From NCBI RefSeq assembly GCF_001989995.2, contig NZ_JAHGUP010000018.1:1-64000 (forward strand): a DNA stretch of 64,000 nucleotides, in the 5' to 3' direction. Positions 17,423-25,325 of the stretch are shown here, piece by piece (positions within the stretch are counted from its first letter, which is position 1; every line of letters begins with the position of its first letter). The translations under genes and the position numbers were made by a program. Below the pieces are notes generated by a model that worked only from the letters and a program-made list of their open reading frames with translations, was not told the origin of the DNA and did no database searches. This DNA is from Vibrio anguillarum (GTDB taxonomy: Bacteria > Pseudomonadota > Gammaproteobacteria > Enterobacterales > Vibrionaceae).

Positions 17423-18520
17423 CTAAGCTTTAAGCCCATTTTTACTCAATAGCATGCTCAACGGAATGGCGTCAGTAAAGCGAGGAGCCACTATTTTATC
17501 TTCAGTGGTGATCGCATTTAAGTTGTAAACAGAACCAGAGTCAATTTGATGAAGACTAAGCTTCTCTAAAGGACGATCAAACGGGTTATCTAGGTAAGGG
17601 AACTTGAATGCAAAAGTGCGTGACAAAATTGCTCTGTCGATCGTATCAGCATTCTCGTTAAAACTCATAAGCAGCGCGTCTTTCAAGAAATGTTTTAACG
17701 TTCGACATTCTCCTCGGCACATTGCAAACAAAGGATATAGCAGTTCATTCTTTGTAAGTACTGGTGGCTCATCAAAGCCCATCCTTGAACTCAAACCCGC
17801 GACAAATCTGGCGAAATGCTTTTTTTGTTCTAAGTCAAACCCATAAGATGCCGTTCTACTCGAATGACTATTCGCTTTCAACAACTTGAAATAATGTATC
17901 TTTCTCCTCCAACTTAGCCGCGAGTTCCATTGTGGTTCTGTCGCTATCACATCAGCATAAGGCATACCCACTAGCACAAACGAGACTCTTGCTTCTTCAC
18001 TTATATATTTGAATGTGTTGGCAATAACTTGTCTCTGTTCTGCGGTTGAAAACTCAACAAGCTCTTGAATTTCATTAACAATAATCAGGTCAACAGATTT
18101 TCGTTTAAGTTGCTTTACAACCGCTTCGCCAAGAGCGATTTCATTACGACGCCGAACACCTCTTCCTCCTGATTTACAATCTAAATCAACCAAAAATTGG
18201 GTAAGCGTATTCTGTTCATTGATACGGCTTGGCACTCTAGTGCTTAATACTGGCTGCTTTCCCCAAGTTGAACCTGATTGAAAGCGTGATAAGTAGTGGT
18301 TGATCAGAGCCGTCTTTCCACTTCCGGCCTCACCAGTTAACAAGAAAGACTCTGGTTCACCACCTAGAGTGTGATTGAAACGAAGTTGATCGAAAATAGA
18401 GTAGATTTCAGTTATCGCGGGATACTCGATAAAGCAGGTTTCAAAGGACTTTAGCTGCTCAAGCTGCTTTGGCGTTAAATTCAAATTAATACCCTTCAAT
18501 ATCTTCAAAATCATCGTCAT
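17423..18520 (-). CDS. tnsC: TnsC, AAA+ transposition regulator
   Basis: ATP-dependent adaptor that polymerises on target DNA and recruits TnsA-TnsB to the site selected by TniQ-Cascade. The 365-aa protein has Walker A GEAGSGKT (about residues 62-69). The Walker B segment reads LIIVNEIQEL, with Asn (about 146) where the family usually has Asp. The glutamate after it is kept. The start overlaps the tnsB end by 35 bp, so the genes are coupled. No operator of the CTTAG type precedes tnsABC. Confidence 0.92.
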   Translation of the reverse strand: MTMILKILKGINLNLTPKQLEQLKSFETCFIEYPAITEIYSIFDQLRFNHTLGGEPESFLLTGEAGSGKTALINHYLSRFQSGSTWGKQPVLSTRVPSRINEQNTLTQFLVDLDCKSGGRGVRRRNEIALGEAVVKQLKRKSVDLIIVNEIQELVEFSTAEQRQVIANTFKYISEEARVSFVLVGMPYADVIATEPQWNSRLSWRRKIHYFKLLKANSHSSRTASYGFDLEQKKHFARFVAGLSSRMGFDEPPVLTKNELLYPLFAMCRGECRTLKHFLKDALLMSFNENADTIDRAILSRTFAFKFPYLDNPFDRPLEKLSLHQIDSGSVYNLNAITTEDKIVAPRFTDAIPLSMLLSKNGLKA

Positions 18521-20351
18521 CTAAGTGCTCTGTGGTATCGAAGACAACCTCAGATTTGTGCCTAACAGGAGTCTCGTTGATCGAGCTTGGTCCCTCAGAT
18601 CCGACATCATTAAACTTTGCTAGTTTCGAAGTGTTACCTGTTTTAGGAAGATTGGGCTTGCTACTTTTAACACGACGGAATCTATCGGTTTCTTCCTGGA
18701 TACGTTTTTTCATATATAGAAATGTATCCGCAAGAGCCTCATCATCAGCGAGCTCCTTGGTGTTCAGTCTGCGTACTTTTTGTATGCGCTGGTGTTCAAA
18801 AAGTGAAAGTCCGTTTGTATACCCGCTGTTGTCTACCGCTGGAACTTTTATGTACTTCTTTTCTGATTCTAGGTAAACATGAATGTAGCTGATATCAGAA
18901 GGATCTGTTTTGGTCTTAAAAAAAAGCTTTTTGCCATTATTAGGTGTGCAATATTTCCGATATTCAATAAGCTCGGCGGACTGATAACGTAAGTTATGCA
19001 GCCTGATCCCAGCCACTCCAATGGTTCTGTGTCTAAGCAATCCTAACTCTACTCTGAGTTGCTCCTTCTCAGCACCATCATAGTAAGAAGGCGTCCATTT
19101 CGATTGGTGCCACTTGTGGTATGGAATCTCACGCTCTCTAGAATCTGGTGCCATGTGATAATAGTCGACAATCCATTTATGGAGTAATTCAAGAAATACC
19201 GATACCCTGACCACCGCATCCTTCTTCGGATTGTAATCTTGTAGTTGAGTAGGATTGGTGAAGGTTTTTCCAGGCAGCGCGTTAACTAACCCTTTATTCA
19301 TTTGATCGAACAACTTTTCGATCCCTGACTTTCGCCAAGGCTTCGCTGCTTGACTGTATTGAATGTCTGACACCAAAGGCCGTAACGAATCTTCCAAGCT
19401 TTGAGTCCAAAACTCGGCACCGTTATCGACGACCAAGCAATCAATCTTACCGTGGCAAGGCCACTCATTCTCAATCGATGGATACTTTGCTTTGAGCCAG
19501 CTTTTATCCAAAAGTGAATTCAACAGAGCCTTTCTAACAGAGTCAAAGCTTGGCTCTCTAAAGTTGATACTGCAACCAACAATGCACTTACTGAAACGGT
19601 CATAAAGCATCGTCAAATAGGGGCGGCCCAAAGGAATATCTAATTCATCATCAATCAAAATCACTGGAACTGGTGTATGGTCTATTTCAACAAACTCCAT
19701 AGGTTTAGTTGCAGCGACCTGCTGACCAACCGAGCGATACTCCCGATCTGCATATCGTTTACCAAATCTTGCAATCGCCACTTCATAAGGGGGCAACTCA
19801 TTTATTCGATTGTAAAAAGAACGTTCGGCAATTGGCTTGATTTTTCCTTCAACAATCCCTCGATTTATTTGAATCACTCGACTCTTATAATATCGGTATG
19901 CTTCTGCAACGCTAAGTCGTTCACGTGTCAGGTATACGCTCTGAATTGCCTCGTCAATCAAGGATTGCGAATCCATTTCTTTTTGGCGGTTGCCCTTAAA
20001 CGTATGCTTCGGAATAAGTGCCCATGGTTCTCTACCTGCTTCAGAGTAGGATTTTTTCCAAGTTGCTACAGTCCGCCAACTAGGGGGAGTAAGCTGTAAT
20101 TCTGACTCAACGCGACTTAAGATGGGGTTCAAGTTTTTCTCAGTCCACCCACCTTTCAAGCGCGTCTCCACAAAGGTAATAACTTTTATGCGGCGAAGAA
20201 CCTCTTCCTGAATTTTTGCTGGCAAGCTATCTATGGTCGACAGTACTTCAATGGGTTCTAGCACTAGCTCTTTGGGAAGCCGTTGTGATTCTTCTTCTGA
20301 CGCTTCAAACTCATCAAAGAACCCAAATATATTATTAGAGTCCGATGGCAT
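18486..20351 (-). CDS. tnsB: TnsB, DDE transposase
   Basis: Binds the transposon ends and joins their 3' ends to the target. Mu/retroviral-integrase fold: catalytic residues are visible as EIDHTP (Asp about 224), VVDNGAEF (Asp about 307) and SGIEKLF (Glu about 344). A Mu-C-like barrel follows. I chose the ATG at 20351 (621 aa, 2 bp after the tnsA stop) over an upstream TTG at 20369 that would overlap tnsA. The acidic C-terminal tail (HLDDDDFEDIEGY) probably contacts TnsC, by analogy to related transposases. Confidence 0.93.
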   Translation of the reverse strand: MPSDSNNIFGFFDEFEASEEESQRLPKELVLEPIEVLSTIDSLPAKIQEEVLRRIKVITFVETRLKGGWTEKNLNPILSRVESELQLTPPSWRTVATWKKSYSEAGREPWALIPKHTFKGNRQKEMDSQSLIDEAIQSVYLTRERLSVAEAYRYYKSRVIQINRGIVEGKIKPIAERSFYNRINELPPYEVAIARFGKRYADREYRSVGQQVAATKPMEFVEIDHTPVPVILIDDELDIPLGRPYLTMLYDRFSKCIVGCSINFREPSFDSVRKALLNSLLDKSWLKAKYPSIENEWPCHGKIDCLVVDNGAEFWTQSLEDSLRPLVSDIQYSQAAKPWRKSGIEKLFDQMNKGLVNALPGKTFTNPTQLQDYNPKKDAVVRVSVFLELLHKWIVDYYHMAPDSREREIPYHKWHQSKWTPSYYDGAEKEQLRVELGLLRHRTIGVAGIRLHNLRYQSAELIEYRKYCTPNNGKKLFFKTKTDPSDISYIHVYLESEKKYIKVPAVDNSGYTNGLSLFEHQRIQKVRRLNTKELADDEALADTFLYMKKRIQEETDRFRRVKSSKPNLPKTGNTSKLAKFNDVGSEGPSSINETPVRHKSEVVFDTTEHLDDDDFEDIEGY

Positions 20352-20353
20352 AG

Positions 20354-20977
20354 TTAGCACCAAACGCAAGTTTCTAGACCAAAGCCAATCGTATTGAGGT
20401 CTGTTTTAACGTGCCCCGAAGAGATCCAAGGTAGAGTAGAGATAAGTGTGTCTTGCTCTGATAGACCAAAATACAAAGACACATCTTGCAGTTTCACCAT
20501 TTGCTTGCGTTGAATAAAAGCCAAAACTCGCTTTTGAAATTCTGTCACTGTACGCAATCCAGAATAGCGGTGTAGCAACTTAAAGTTGTCTAACGTTGGT
20601 CCCATCCTGATTTGCTTTTCAGTAACTAAAACTAGCCGTCTGTTGAACTCATTCAACGCTACTCTCTGCTTCTCTTCAAAGCGCTCCCTAAAATCAGGTT
20701 TGAGTATCTGACTGGAGTGCTTAACTTCGAAGAAAGTTGATTGCCCCTTGTGATCCGTCACTAAAAAATCTGGGGTATATCGACATTTACGATTATTGAA
20801 TTGGTAATGAAAGCCAAAAGGTTGAGAGGTAAAACTTTTGATGTTTGGGTTGTATTCGAGGTGAAAACAGAAATCGAACTCCAGAATGGAGAGAGTGCGA
20901 ACAACAGCATCATTCTTCAAGCTCATGAACTTACAGATGTTGTGTACGTGAGATGATTTCTTAGTTTGGTCAAACAT
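20354..20977 (-). CDS. tnsA: TnsA, transposon-end endonuclease
   Basis: Cuts the 5' ends of the element so that transposition is cut-and-paste. The family catalytic pattern is visible: YTPDFLV (Asp) and FFEVKHS (Glu, Lys), near residues 67 and 82, with an upstream Glu. I take the ATG at 20977 (207 aa). A longer reading from a TTG at 21010 would run into the right-end repeats. It is the first gene of tnsABC and lies about 107 bp from the right end, as in other Tn7-like elements. Confidence 0.92.
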   Translation of the reverse strand: MFDQTKKSSHVHNICKFMSLKNDAVVRTLSILEFDFCFHLEYNPNIKSFTSQPFGFHYQFNNRKCRYTPDFLVTDHKGQSTFFEVKHSSQILKPDFRERFEEKQRVALNEFNRRLVLVTEKQIRMGPTLDNFKLLHRYSGLRTVTEFQKRVLAFIQRKQMVKLQDVSLYFGLSEQDTLISTLPWISSGHVKTDLNTIGFGLETCVWC

Positions 20978-21027
20978 AGCCAAGTCACTTTTGTTGTAAA
21001 CATACAACAAAAAATAGTCTATGAAGA

Positions 21028-21084
21028 CTTATAATGCAAATTTGCAAACTATTCTGCAATTTATGCGAACATATGTTGCAAACA
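21028..21084 (-). repeat. Transposon right end with TnsB-type binding repeats
   Basis: Reading inward on the minus strand from 21084, the sequence begins TGTTTGCAACATA. Three related, spaced motifs follow: AACATATGTTCGCA, CGCATAAATTGCAG and TTTGCAAATTTGCAT. They resemble the CATAAATTGA-type TnsB sites of Tn6677 as I remember them. The TGT terminus is diagnostic of Tn7-like ends. An alternative terminus at 21071 (also TGT) fits the repeat spacing less well. Confidence 0.7.
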
Positions 21085-21089
21085 TCAAA
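21085..21089. repeat. Inferred 5-bp target site duplication (right copy)
   Basis: TCAAA directly outside the TGT terminus. Tn7-like elements duplicate 5 bp. The left copy is not in the window, so this cannot be confirmed here. Confidence 0.45.
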
Positions 21090-21090
21090 A

Positions 21091-21198
21091 GGGTGGAGGC
21101 CCCAGCCACATCCCGGCACACACGTCGCCTGCTGCGGCTGCTCCCTTCCGGGCCTGACCGAGTTCACAAGTTAGTGTTGCGGGAGGACCAGAGCCTCC
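21091..21198 (-). ncRNA. ffs: 4.5S RNA of the signal recognition particle
   Basis: The small SRP RNA that binds Ffh and FtsY in co-translational membrane targeting. The ends pair (GGAGGC near 21198 with GCCTCC near 21095). The universal domain IV hairpin with the GGAA tetraloop is present (GGTCAGGCCCGGAAGGGAGCAG), as are CCCGCAAC and GTGTGCCGGGATGTGGCTGG. It is the attachment site of the transposon, which sits a few bases past its 3' end without damaging the gene. Its transcription runs towards tnsA. Confidence 0.95.
21136..21155 (-). other. Protospacer in ffs for the homing guide
   Basis: The minus-strand sequence AGGCCCGGAAGGGAGCAGCC lines up with guide 2. The two bases 5' of it (the PAM position) are TC; the -1 C is kept but it is not the canonical CC. 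The site overlaps the most conserved part of SRP RNA, which explains why a guide against it works in many hosts. It lies 46 bp from the inferred duplication. Confidence 0.75.
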
Positions 21199-21239
21199 AT
21201 TGATTTGTTTTCTTGGCTTGCTAGCCAAAGAGTGCGGCG

Positions 21240-21268
21240 ATTATCAAGCATCATAGTAATGATTGCAA
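21240..21268 (-). promoter_or_regulatory. Sigma-70 promoter of ffs with GC-rich discriminator
   Basis: Minus strand TTGCAA (21263-21268), 17-bp spacer, GATAAT (21240-21245), then CGCCGCAC. A GC-rich discriminator is typical of stringently controlled stable RNA genes. It predicts a 5' leader of about 35 nt to be removed by RNase P. Confidence 0.7.
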
Positions 21269-21366
21269 GCCGAAATCCCAATGGATGGAAGCTTTTTGTT
21301 TTAAGTGAACACCATTTGAACAAATCTTCTGTTTTCTCTTCTACTCAATAAAATAGGTGGACTATT

Positions 21367-23433
21367 TTAGCTCTTGTTTGAACTTCTGATTATCTTGAGA
21401 AGAGGCTTTGTATTATCTCGTTGACCGCTACCGTGGTGCTTACTTTGGTACATGGCAATATCAGTTTGGTGCAATACTTCTTCCAGGCTCATGAAATGAT
21501 CTCTGTAATTCGACACACCAATCGCCACATTGACTTTTATGTTTAAATTTCGAGCAGAATCGCTGTAGGTAAAGGACTCTAACTGCATTAACACAGGCTC
21601 AAGCTCCTCATCACTATATTGCCCAATCAGGATAAACTCATCACCCCCGATTCGGTAACTACGACCACGCCAAATAGAATCGATACGGCTGGCAAGTGCT
21701 TTCAACACTTCATCCCCCACTTCATGACCATAGTTATCGTTTATCGGCTTAAAGTTATTCACATCTAAATAAATCAAGGTTAGATCGCTGTTTAAGCCTC
21801 TCGAATAACGGCGATATAAAGCTCGGCGATTACGCAGCTTGGTTAAATTATCGGTAACAGATTGTGAGTGTAGATAGAAAGCGACCACTAACAAGAAGCC
21901 AAATACCAACGTAAACAGCCATTGAGTGTGACGTGAAAAAGTTTTCTCGGCCGCTAACGTTGCTCGCCAATTCGGTTGATAATCATAGGTGTTGATGATT
22001 TTCTGCGTATCAATCATCTTAATAGCACGAGTAAATAAAGGAGCCAGCGAAGCGCCCATGCTATTTTTGGGAAAGCCCATTGCAATCTCAGACGAGTAAA
22101 AACTGCCGATAAATAGATCTTCCTCCAACGGCAATAAGTTATCCGCTTCGCGCAATATTTGGTTAAAGTTGGCACGGTTTAGAACGATGTAATCGACCTC
22201 CTTACCGAGCAAGGCTTTGACCAATTCATTTTGAGTTTTATAAACATGTAGCACTTTATTGGGCAGCATTTTTCCTAACAGCTCTTCAAAGAAATCTTCT
22301 TTAATCACGCCGATGCGCTCAACAATTAATTCAGACACATTGCTGTAAACATTGTCTTTGTAATTTTCACGCTTAATCAAGACGGCTTCAGGCTGGTAAT
22401 ACGTGTCACTGAAATAAACGTCGGATTTTCGTTGTTGAGAGACGGTAACTGGTACTAGGATATCAATGCGTTTATTGACCAAATCGGCATACATACTCTC
22501 CCACGTTTCGTCTGGCTGGCTGGCCAGTTCGCATTTGAGCAACAGAATGTCACATGCTTTAAAAACAATGTCCGCGTTTATTCCTTTCACTTTACCATCG
22601 TGCTGATACTGAGCAAATTGGCTGATGTTCTCCAATTTTACTTTTAACGGTCGCTGCACGTTTAAGCCACTATCGATGACGGATTGACGCAACGCCTGCT
22701 TGCGGATATCAAATTGGTATTTTTGTACTGATTCTCTAAGCAGTTTTTGTACCGACGCTGAGTGTACATATTCTTGAATTTTGTTGAGTAATAAAGTGTT
22801 GTGCCCTTTTGGCGTAATAATGGCAACCGGCTGAATAGGCAGTTGGTCATTAAGCAATTGCGCATCGAGCCCTGCCATCAACATCGGCTTTAATTGATTA
22901 ATCGCGTCTACGACAACATCGACTTCAGCCGTGCTTAAAAGTTCTTTGGCACGCCGAGCACCATCATACTCAACCTGTATAATATGAGGAAAATAAGCGG
23001 CAATCAGCTCACCATAAATCGTTCCTTTGGGAACCCCGACCCTCGCCAGATCGGTTAACTGTACGTTGCTGTGGCTAAATGCATAGGTATATTCAATATT
23101 GGTAGGACTTGAGAAATCAAAGCGTTGAGCACGCTGTTCGGTGTAAGTCACATTGGCTGCAAAATCGCTCTCCCCTTGTTCGATAGCGGTCAAGATCGCA
23201 TCAAAGCTGGGGTAATTAACATAGTCAATCTCAAGGCGAAATTGGTAAGCAATGGCATCAAACAAAATACGCGTGACAACATCGTCCGCTTCTGTCGCTA
23301 CTCGATATGTTTTAGCGTTGATTATGGGAGCACTGGTGACGCTGTGTGCCGCCGTTGCTAGCCATAAAAGACCTATTAGCCGAAATGCACGAACCATGAC
23401 GTTTATATTATTATAATGAGAGGAGAGCATCAT
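21367..23433 (-). CDS. Diguanylate cyclase with two periplasmic solute-binding domains
   Basis: Makes cyclic di-GMP in response to a periplasmic ligand. It has an N-terminal signal/anchor, two tandem bacterial solute-binding family 3 domains (about residues 38-250 and 260-490), a membrane helix (WLFTLVFGFLLVVAFYL, about 505-522) and a GGDEF domain. The active-site motif RIGGDEF is intact (about 596). No EAL domain is present. An internal ATG 12 codons later (MVRAFRL) begins directly at the signal sequence and could be the true start. Ligand is unknown; amino acids are usual for this domain. Confidence 0.9.
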   Translation of the reverse strand: MMLSSHYNNINVMVRAFRLIGLLWLATAAHSVTSAPIINAKTYRVATEADDVVTRILFDAIAYQFRLEIDYVNYPSFDAILTAIEQGESDFAANVTYTEQRAQRFDFSSPTNIEYTYAFSHSNVQLTDLARVGVPKGTIYGELIAAYFPHIIQVEYDGARRAKELLSTAEVDVVVDAINQLKPMLMAGLDAQLLNDQLPIQPVAIITPKGHNTLLLNKIQEYVHSASVQKLLRESVQKYQFDIRKQALRQSVIDSGLNVQRPLKVKLENISQFAQYQHDGKVKGINADIVFKACDILLLKCELASQPDETWESMYADLVNKRIDILVPVTVSQQRKSDVYFSDTYYQPEAVLIKRENYKDNVYSNVSELIVERIGVIKEDFFEELLGKMLPNKVLHVYKTQNELVKALLGKEVDYIVLNRANFNQILREADNLLPLEEDLFIGSFYSSEIAMGFPKNSMGASLAPLFTRAIKMIDTQKIINTYDYQPNWRATLAAEKTFSRHTQWLFTLVFGFLLVVAFYLHSQSVTDNLTKLRNRRALYRRYSRGLNSDLTLIYLDVNNFKPINDNYGHEVGDEVLKALASRIDSIWRGRSYRIGGDEFILIGQYSDEELEPVLMQLESFTYSDSARNLNIKVNVAIGVSNYRDHFMSLEEVLHQTDIAMYQSKHHGSGQRDNTKPLLKIIRSSNKS

Positions 23434-23516
23434 ATACTAATGCTCTATATATGCATAAGAATGAAGTCACAACTTCACCCACAACATGCTCTAATCTACA
23501 TTCAGTTGTGTTCTGG

Positions 23517-24260
23517 TCATTCGGTATTCTCTTCGGTGCTCTTGAGTAGATAATCAGTCATCCAAGCGGTAGCCAGCAAACAGATCCAAACCACGAATAC
23601 TGGGTTTGGTACGTCACTTGTGGGCGAGACGACTAAGCTTGCAAAGCCTACCGTTGGAAGTGTCCAGCATAACAAACCATTCCAATTCACTGCGACTGGT
23701 TTGGATTGGGTTAAACTTTCCATCGACGCCATAATGCCAGTAATGCTTAACGCAACTAACACCGCATACGAGAAATCGGCCATCCATAGCGGTAGCAGTA
23801 ACCCTAACGCCCACCAACGGTGCTTATTGGATGGCTTCCAGTGCGCAACCGACCACCAAACAACGATAACAGAAAGAGTCTGAATAACAGTAAGCCAGCC
23901 TGTACCGCCTAATTTCCCAGCCGATTGAGTAACGATGATACCGACTTGCAACGTCAGTACGATCAGCGTGCTCACTAAGATAACACCTATGCTACTGCGT
24001 TTAGAAAAGACCACCATCAACAACGGGAGTAGCACCCAAACACTGACAGAAAGGGCGATCGGCTGATAAGATAAAGTGAAACCGTAAGCGGTCATTGCGG
24101 CCAGTAGCAACACACCCGCGACACCCCCTTGCGGTAAAATCCACAGCGCAGGGATCACGATGGCCAGCACAGGGATGTCCCCTTCGCTTAAACCTATTGC
24201 TCTTGCACAAACCACAGCCAACACGGTTGTGATTAAAAATTGAAAGGTAGAAAATAGCAT
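23517..24260 (-). CDS. Multipass inner-membrane protein, unknown function
   Basis: A 247-aa, very hydrophobic protein with about seven to eight predicted membrane segments and no soluble domain. GGAGAGG precedes the ATG. I do not recognise a family with a known role. It stands between the diguanylate cyclase and atl and is divergent from atl, with 69 bp between starts. Confidence 0.75.
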   Translation of the reverse strand: MLFSTFQFLITTVLAVVCARAIGLSEGDIPVLAIVIPALWILPQGGVAGVLLLAAMTAYGFTLSYQPIALSVSVWVLLPLLMVVFSKRSSIGVILVSTLIVLTLQVGIIVTQSAGKLGGTGWLTVIQTLSVIVVWWSVAHWKPSNKHRWWALGLLLPLWMADFSYAVLVALSITGIMASMESLTQSKPVAVNWNGLLCWTLPTVGFASLVVSPTSDVPNPVFVVWICLLATAWMTDYLLKSTEENTE

Positions 24261-24329
24261 GCCCTCTCCTTATACCGTTCCTTGGTAACTATCGAACTAG
24301 GACACTGCTAGTATGGACGAATTGTCAGC

Positions 24330-24632
24330 ATGAACCAATTTTTAGCGCAGATTTTTGCAGTTATACATCAAATTCCCGCAGGAAAAGTGACCACCTATGG
24401 GGAAATTGCTCGCTTAGCTGGCTACCCCGGCTACGCACGCCATGTTGGAAAAGCATTAGGTAACCTACCTCAAAACAGCCGATTACCTTGGTTTCGTGTG
24501 ATCAACAGCAAAGGAGAGATTTCGCTAAAAGGAGAGGATTTATTACGTCAACGACAGAAATTGATCGCCGAAGGCGTCGAAGTGAACGAGCATGGCAAAA
24601 TAAAACTTCGATTATACCAGTGGCGCCCCTAA
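24330..24632 (+). CDS. atl: Alkyltransferase-like protein (ATL)
   Basis: Binds O6-alkylguanine in DNA and flags it for nucleotide excision repair without removing the alkyl group. The 100-aa protein matches the DNA-binding domain of MGMT (IPAGKVTTYGEIARLAG, GYARHVGKALG). The usual PCHR active site is replaced by PWFR: Trp in place of the methyl-accepting Cys, the defining feature of ATL proteins. The Arg finger (R in YARHVG) is kept. Homologous to E. coli YbaZ, and followed by ybaY and tesB as in E. coli. Confidence 0.93.
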   Translation: MNQFLAQIFAVIHQIPAGKVTTYGEIARLAGYPGYARHVGKALGNLPQNSRLPWFRVINSKGEISLKGEDLLRQRQKLIAEGVEVNEHGKIKLRLYQWRP

Positions 24633-24649
24633 GCCCCTTTCGGTCAAGC

Positions 24650-24686
24650 GCCTTTCCCGCTTATCTAGCTCGGGAAAGGGCTGTTT
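24650..24686 (+). terminator. Terminator after atl
   Basis: CCTTTCCCG (24651-24659) pairs with CGGGAAAGG (24671-24679), followed by GCTGTTTT. Confidence 0.7.
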
Positions 24687-24747
24687 TACTATTTCTTGTT
24701 TTACTGTTTTTTATAGTATTGCGTCTATTTTATTGCTTCTGTTTTTA

Positions 24748-25179
24748 CTACTGTTTAACACCAACCAAACGCAAATCAACCCGTTTAGTGTTATTCTCAT
24801 CAGTAATCACGGCGTAATTGGTATCCGTAATGAAGCGCAGTTTTCCATCTACTTCGATACGAGCACTGACGCTGTAACGGTGGCGAGCATCAATTTTTCG
24901 GTTGTCGAATGCCAAGTCAAACTTAAGCGGCACTTGCATTCCGTTAGTTTCAAAGCGGTGTTTTGCGATCACTTTAGCGGGTGCATCAGCCAATGAAACA
25001 TCTTGCAAAGTGATAGTGACAAGCGCCTTATCCGGCAGTGCAATACGCTCACGGTATGAAACCGTACCCATGATAGATTGAATATTGCTCTCGGAAGAGG
25101 TTGATTTTGGCGCTGACTGGCAACCCACAAGTATTAGCCCCAAAACAGACGACATAATCAGCAACAGTGCCTTTTTCAT
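24748..25179 (-). CDS. ybaY: YbaY-family lipoprotein
   Basis: A 143-aa lipoprotein. The signal peptide ends in LVGC, a lipobox, with Cys20 as the acylated residue. The residue after it is Gln, so outer-membrane sorting is expected. The rest is a compact beta domain (RERIALPDKALVTITLQDVSLADAPAKVIAKH) typical of the YbaY family. It is divergent from tesB with 146 bp between starts, the same neighbourhood as in E. coli (ybaZ-ybaY-tesB). Function is not established. Confidence 0.88.
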   Translation of the reverse strand: MKKALLLIMSSVLGLILVGCQSAPKSTSSESNIQSIMGTVSYRERIALPDKALVTITLQDVSLADAPAKVIAKHRFETNGMQVPLKFDLAFDNRKIDARHRYSVSARIEVDGKLRFITDTNYAVITDENNTKRVDLRLVGVKQ

Positions 25180-25325
25180 AAGGATAAAACCTCAGTTATG
25201 GTGTTAGATAGGTGATGATTATAGGTTCGGTTTTATCTGCTGTCATGGTCGTCAATTTGGTATTAACAAGATATTGACTTAGTCAACAATGATAATAATT
25301 ACATTAAGAATCTCGGTGAGGGTCT

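Larger units (their letters stand above)
1..21084. mobile_element. Tn7-like transposon with type I-F3 CRISPR-Cas (partial; left end outside window)
   Basis: The segment carries tnsA, tnsB, tnsC, tniQ, cas8/5, cas7, cas6 and a short CRISPR array, the full set of a type I-F3 CRISPR-associated transposon. There is no cas1, cas2-3 or tnsE. Cargo lies between the tniQ-cas operon and tnsABC. The right boundary is placed at 21084, where the minus strand reads TGT followed by three related TnsB-type repeats, only a few bases past the 3' end of ffs. Elements of the I-F3b branch are known to home to ffs. The left end and the matching target duplication are not in the window, so total size is unknown. 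TniQ here is not the protein of Tn6677 as I remember it, so this is a relative, not that element. Confidence 0.93.

Noticed and set aside
21061..21071. Alternative right end at 21071 with TATGT duplication
   Set aside because: It would cut off the first TnsB-type repeat; distance with a 32-nt guide (47 bp) fits, so it is not excluded, but the guide match stops at 20 nt.
1..21084. Identity with Tn6677
   Set aside because: TniQ and TnsC differ clearly from the Tn6677/Tn7 sequences I remember, and Cas8 is longer; it is a relative.
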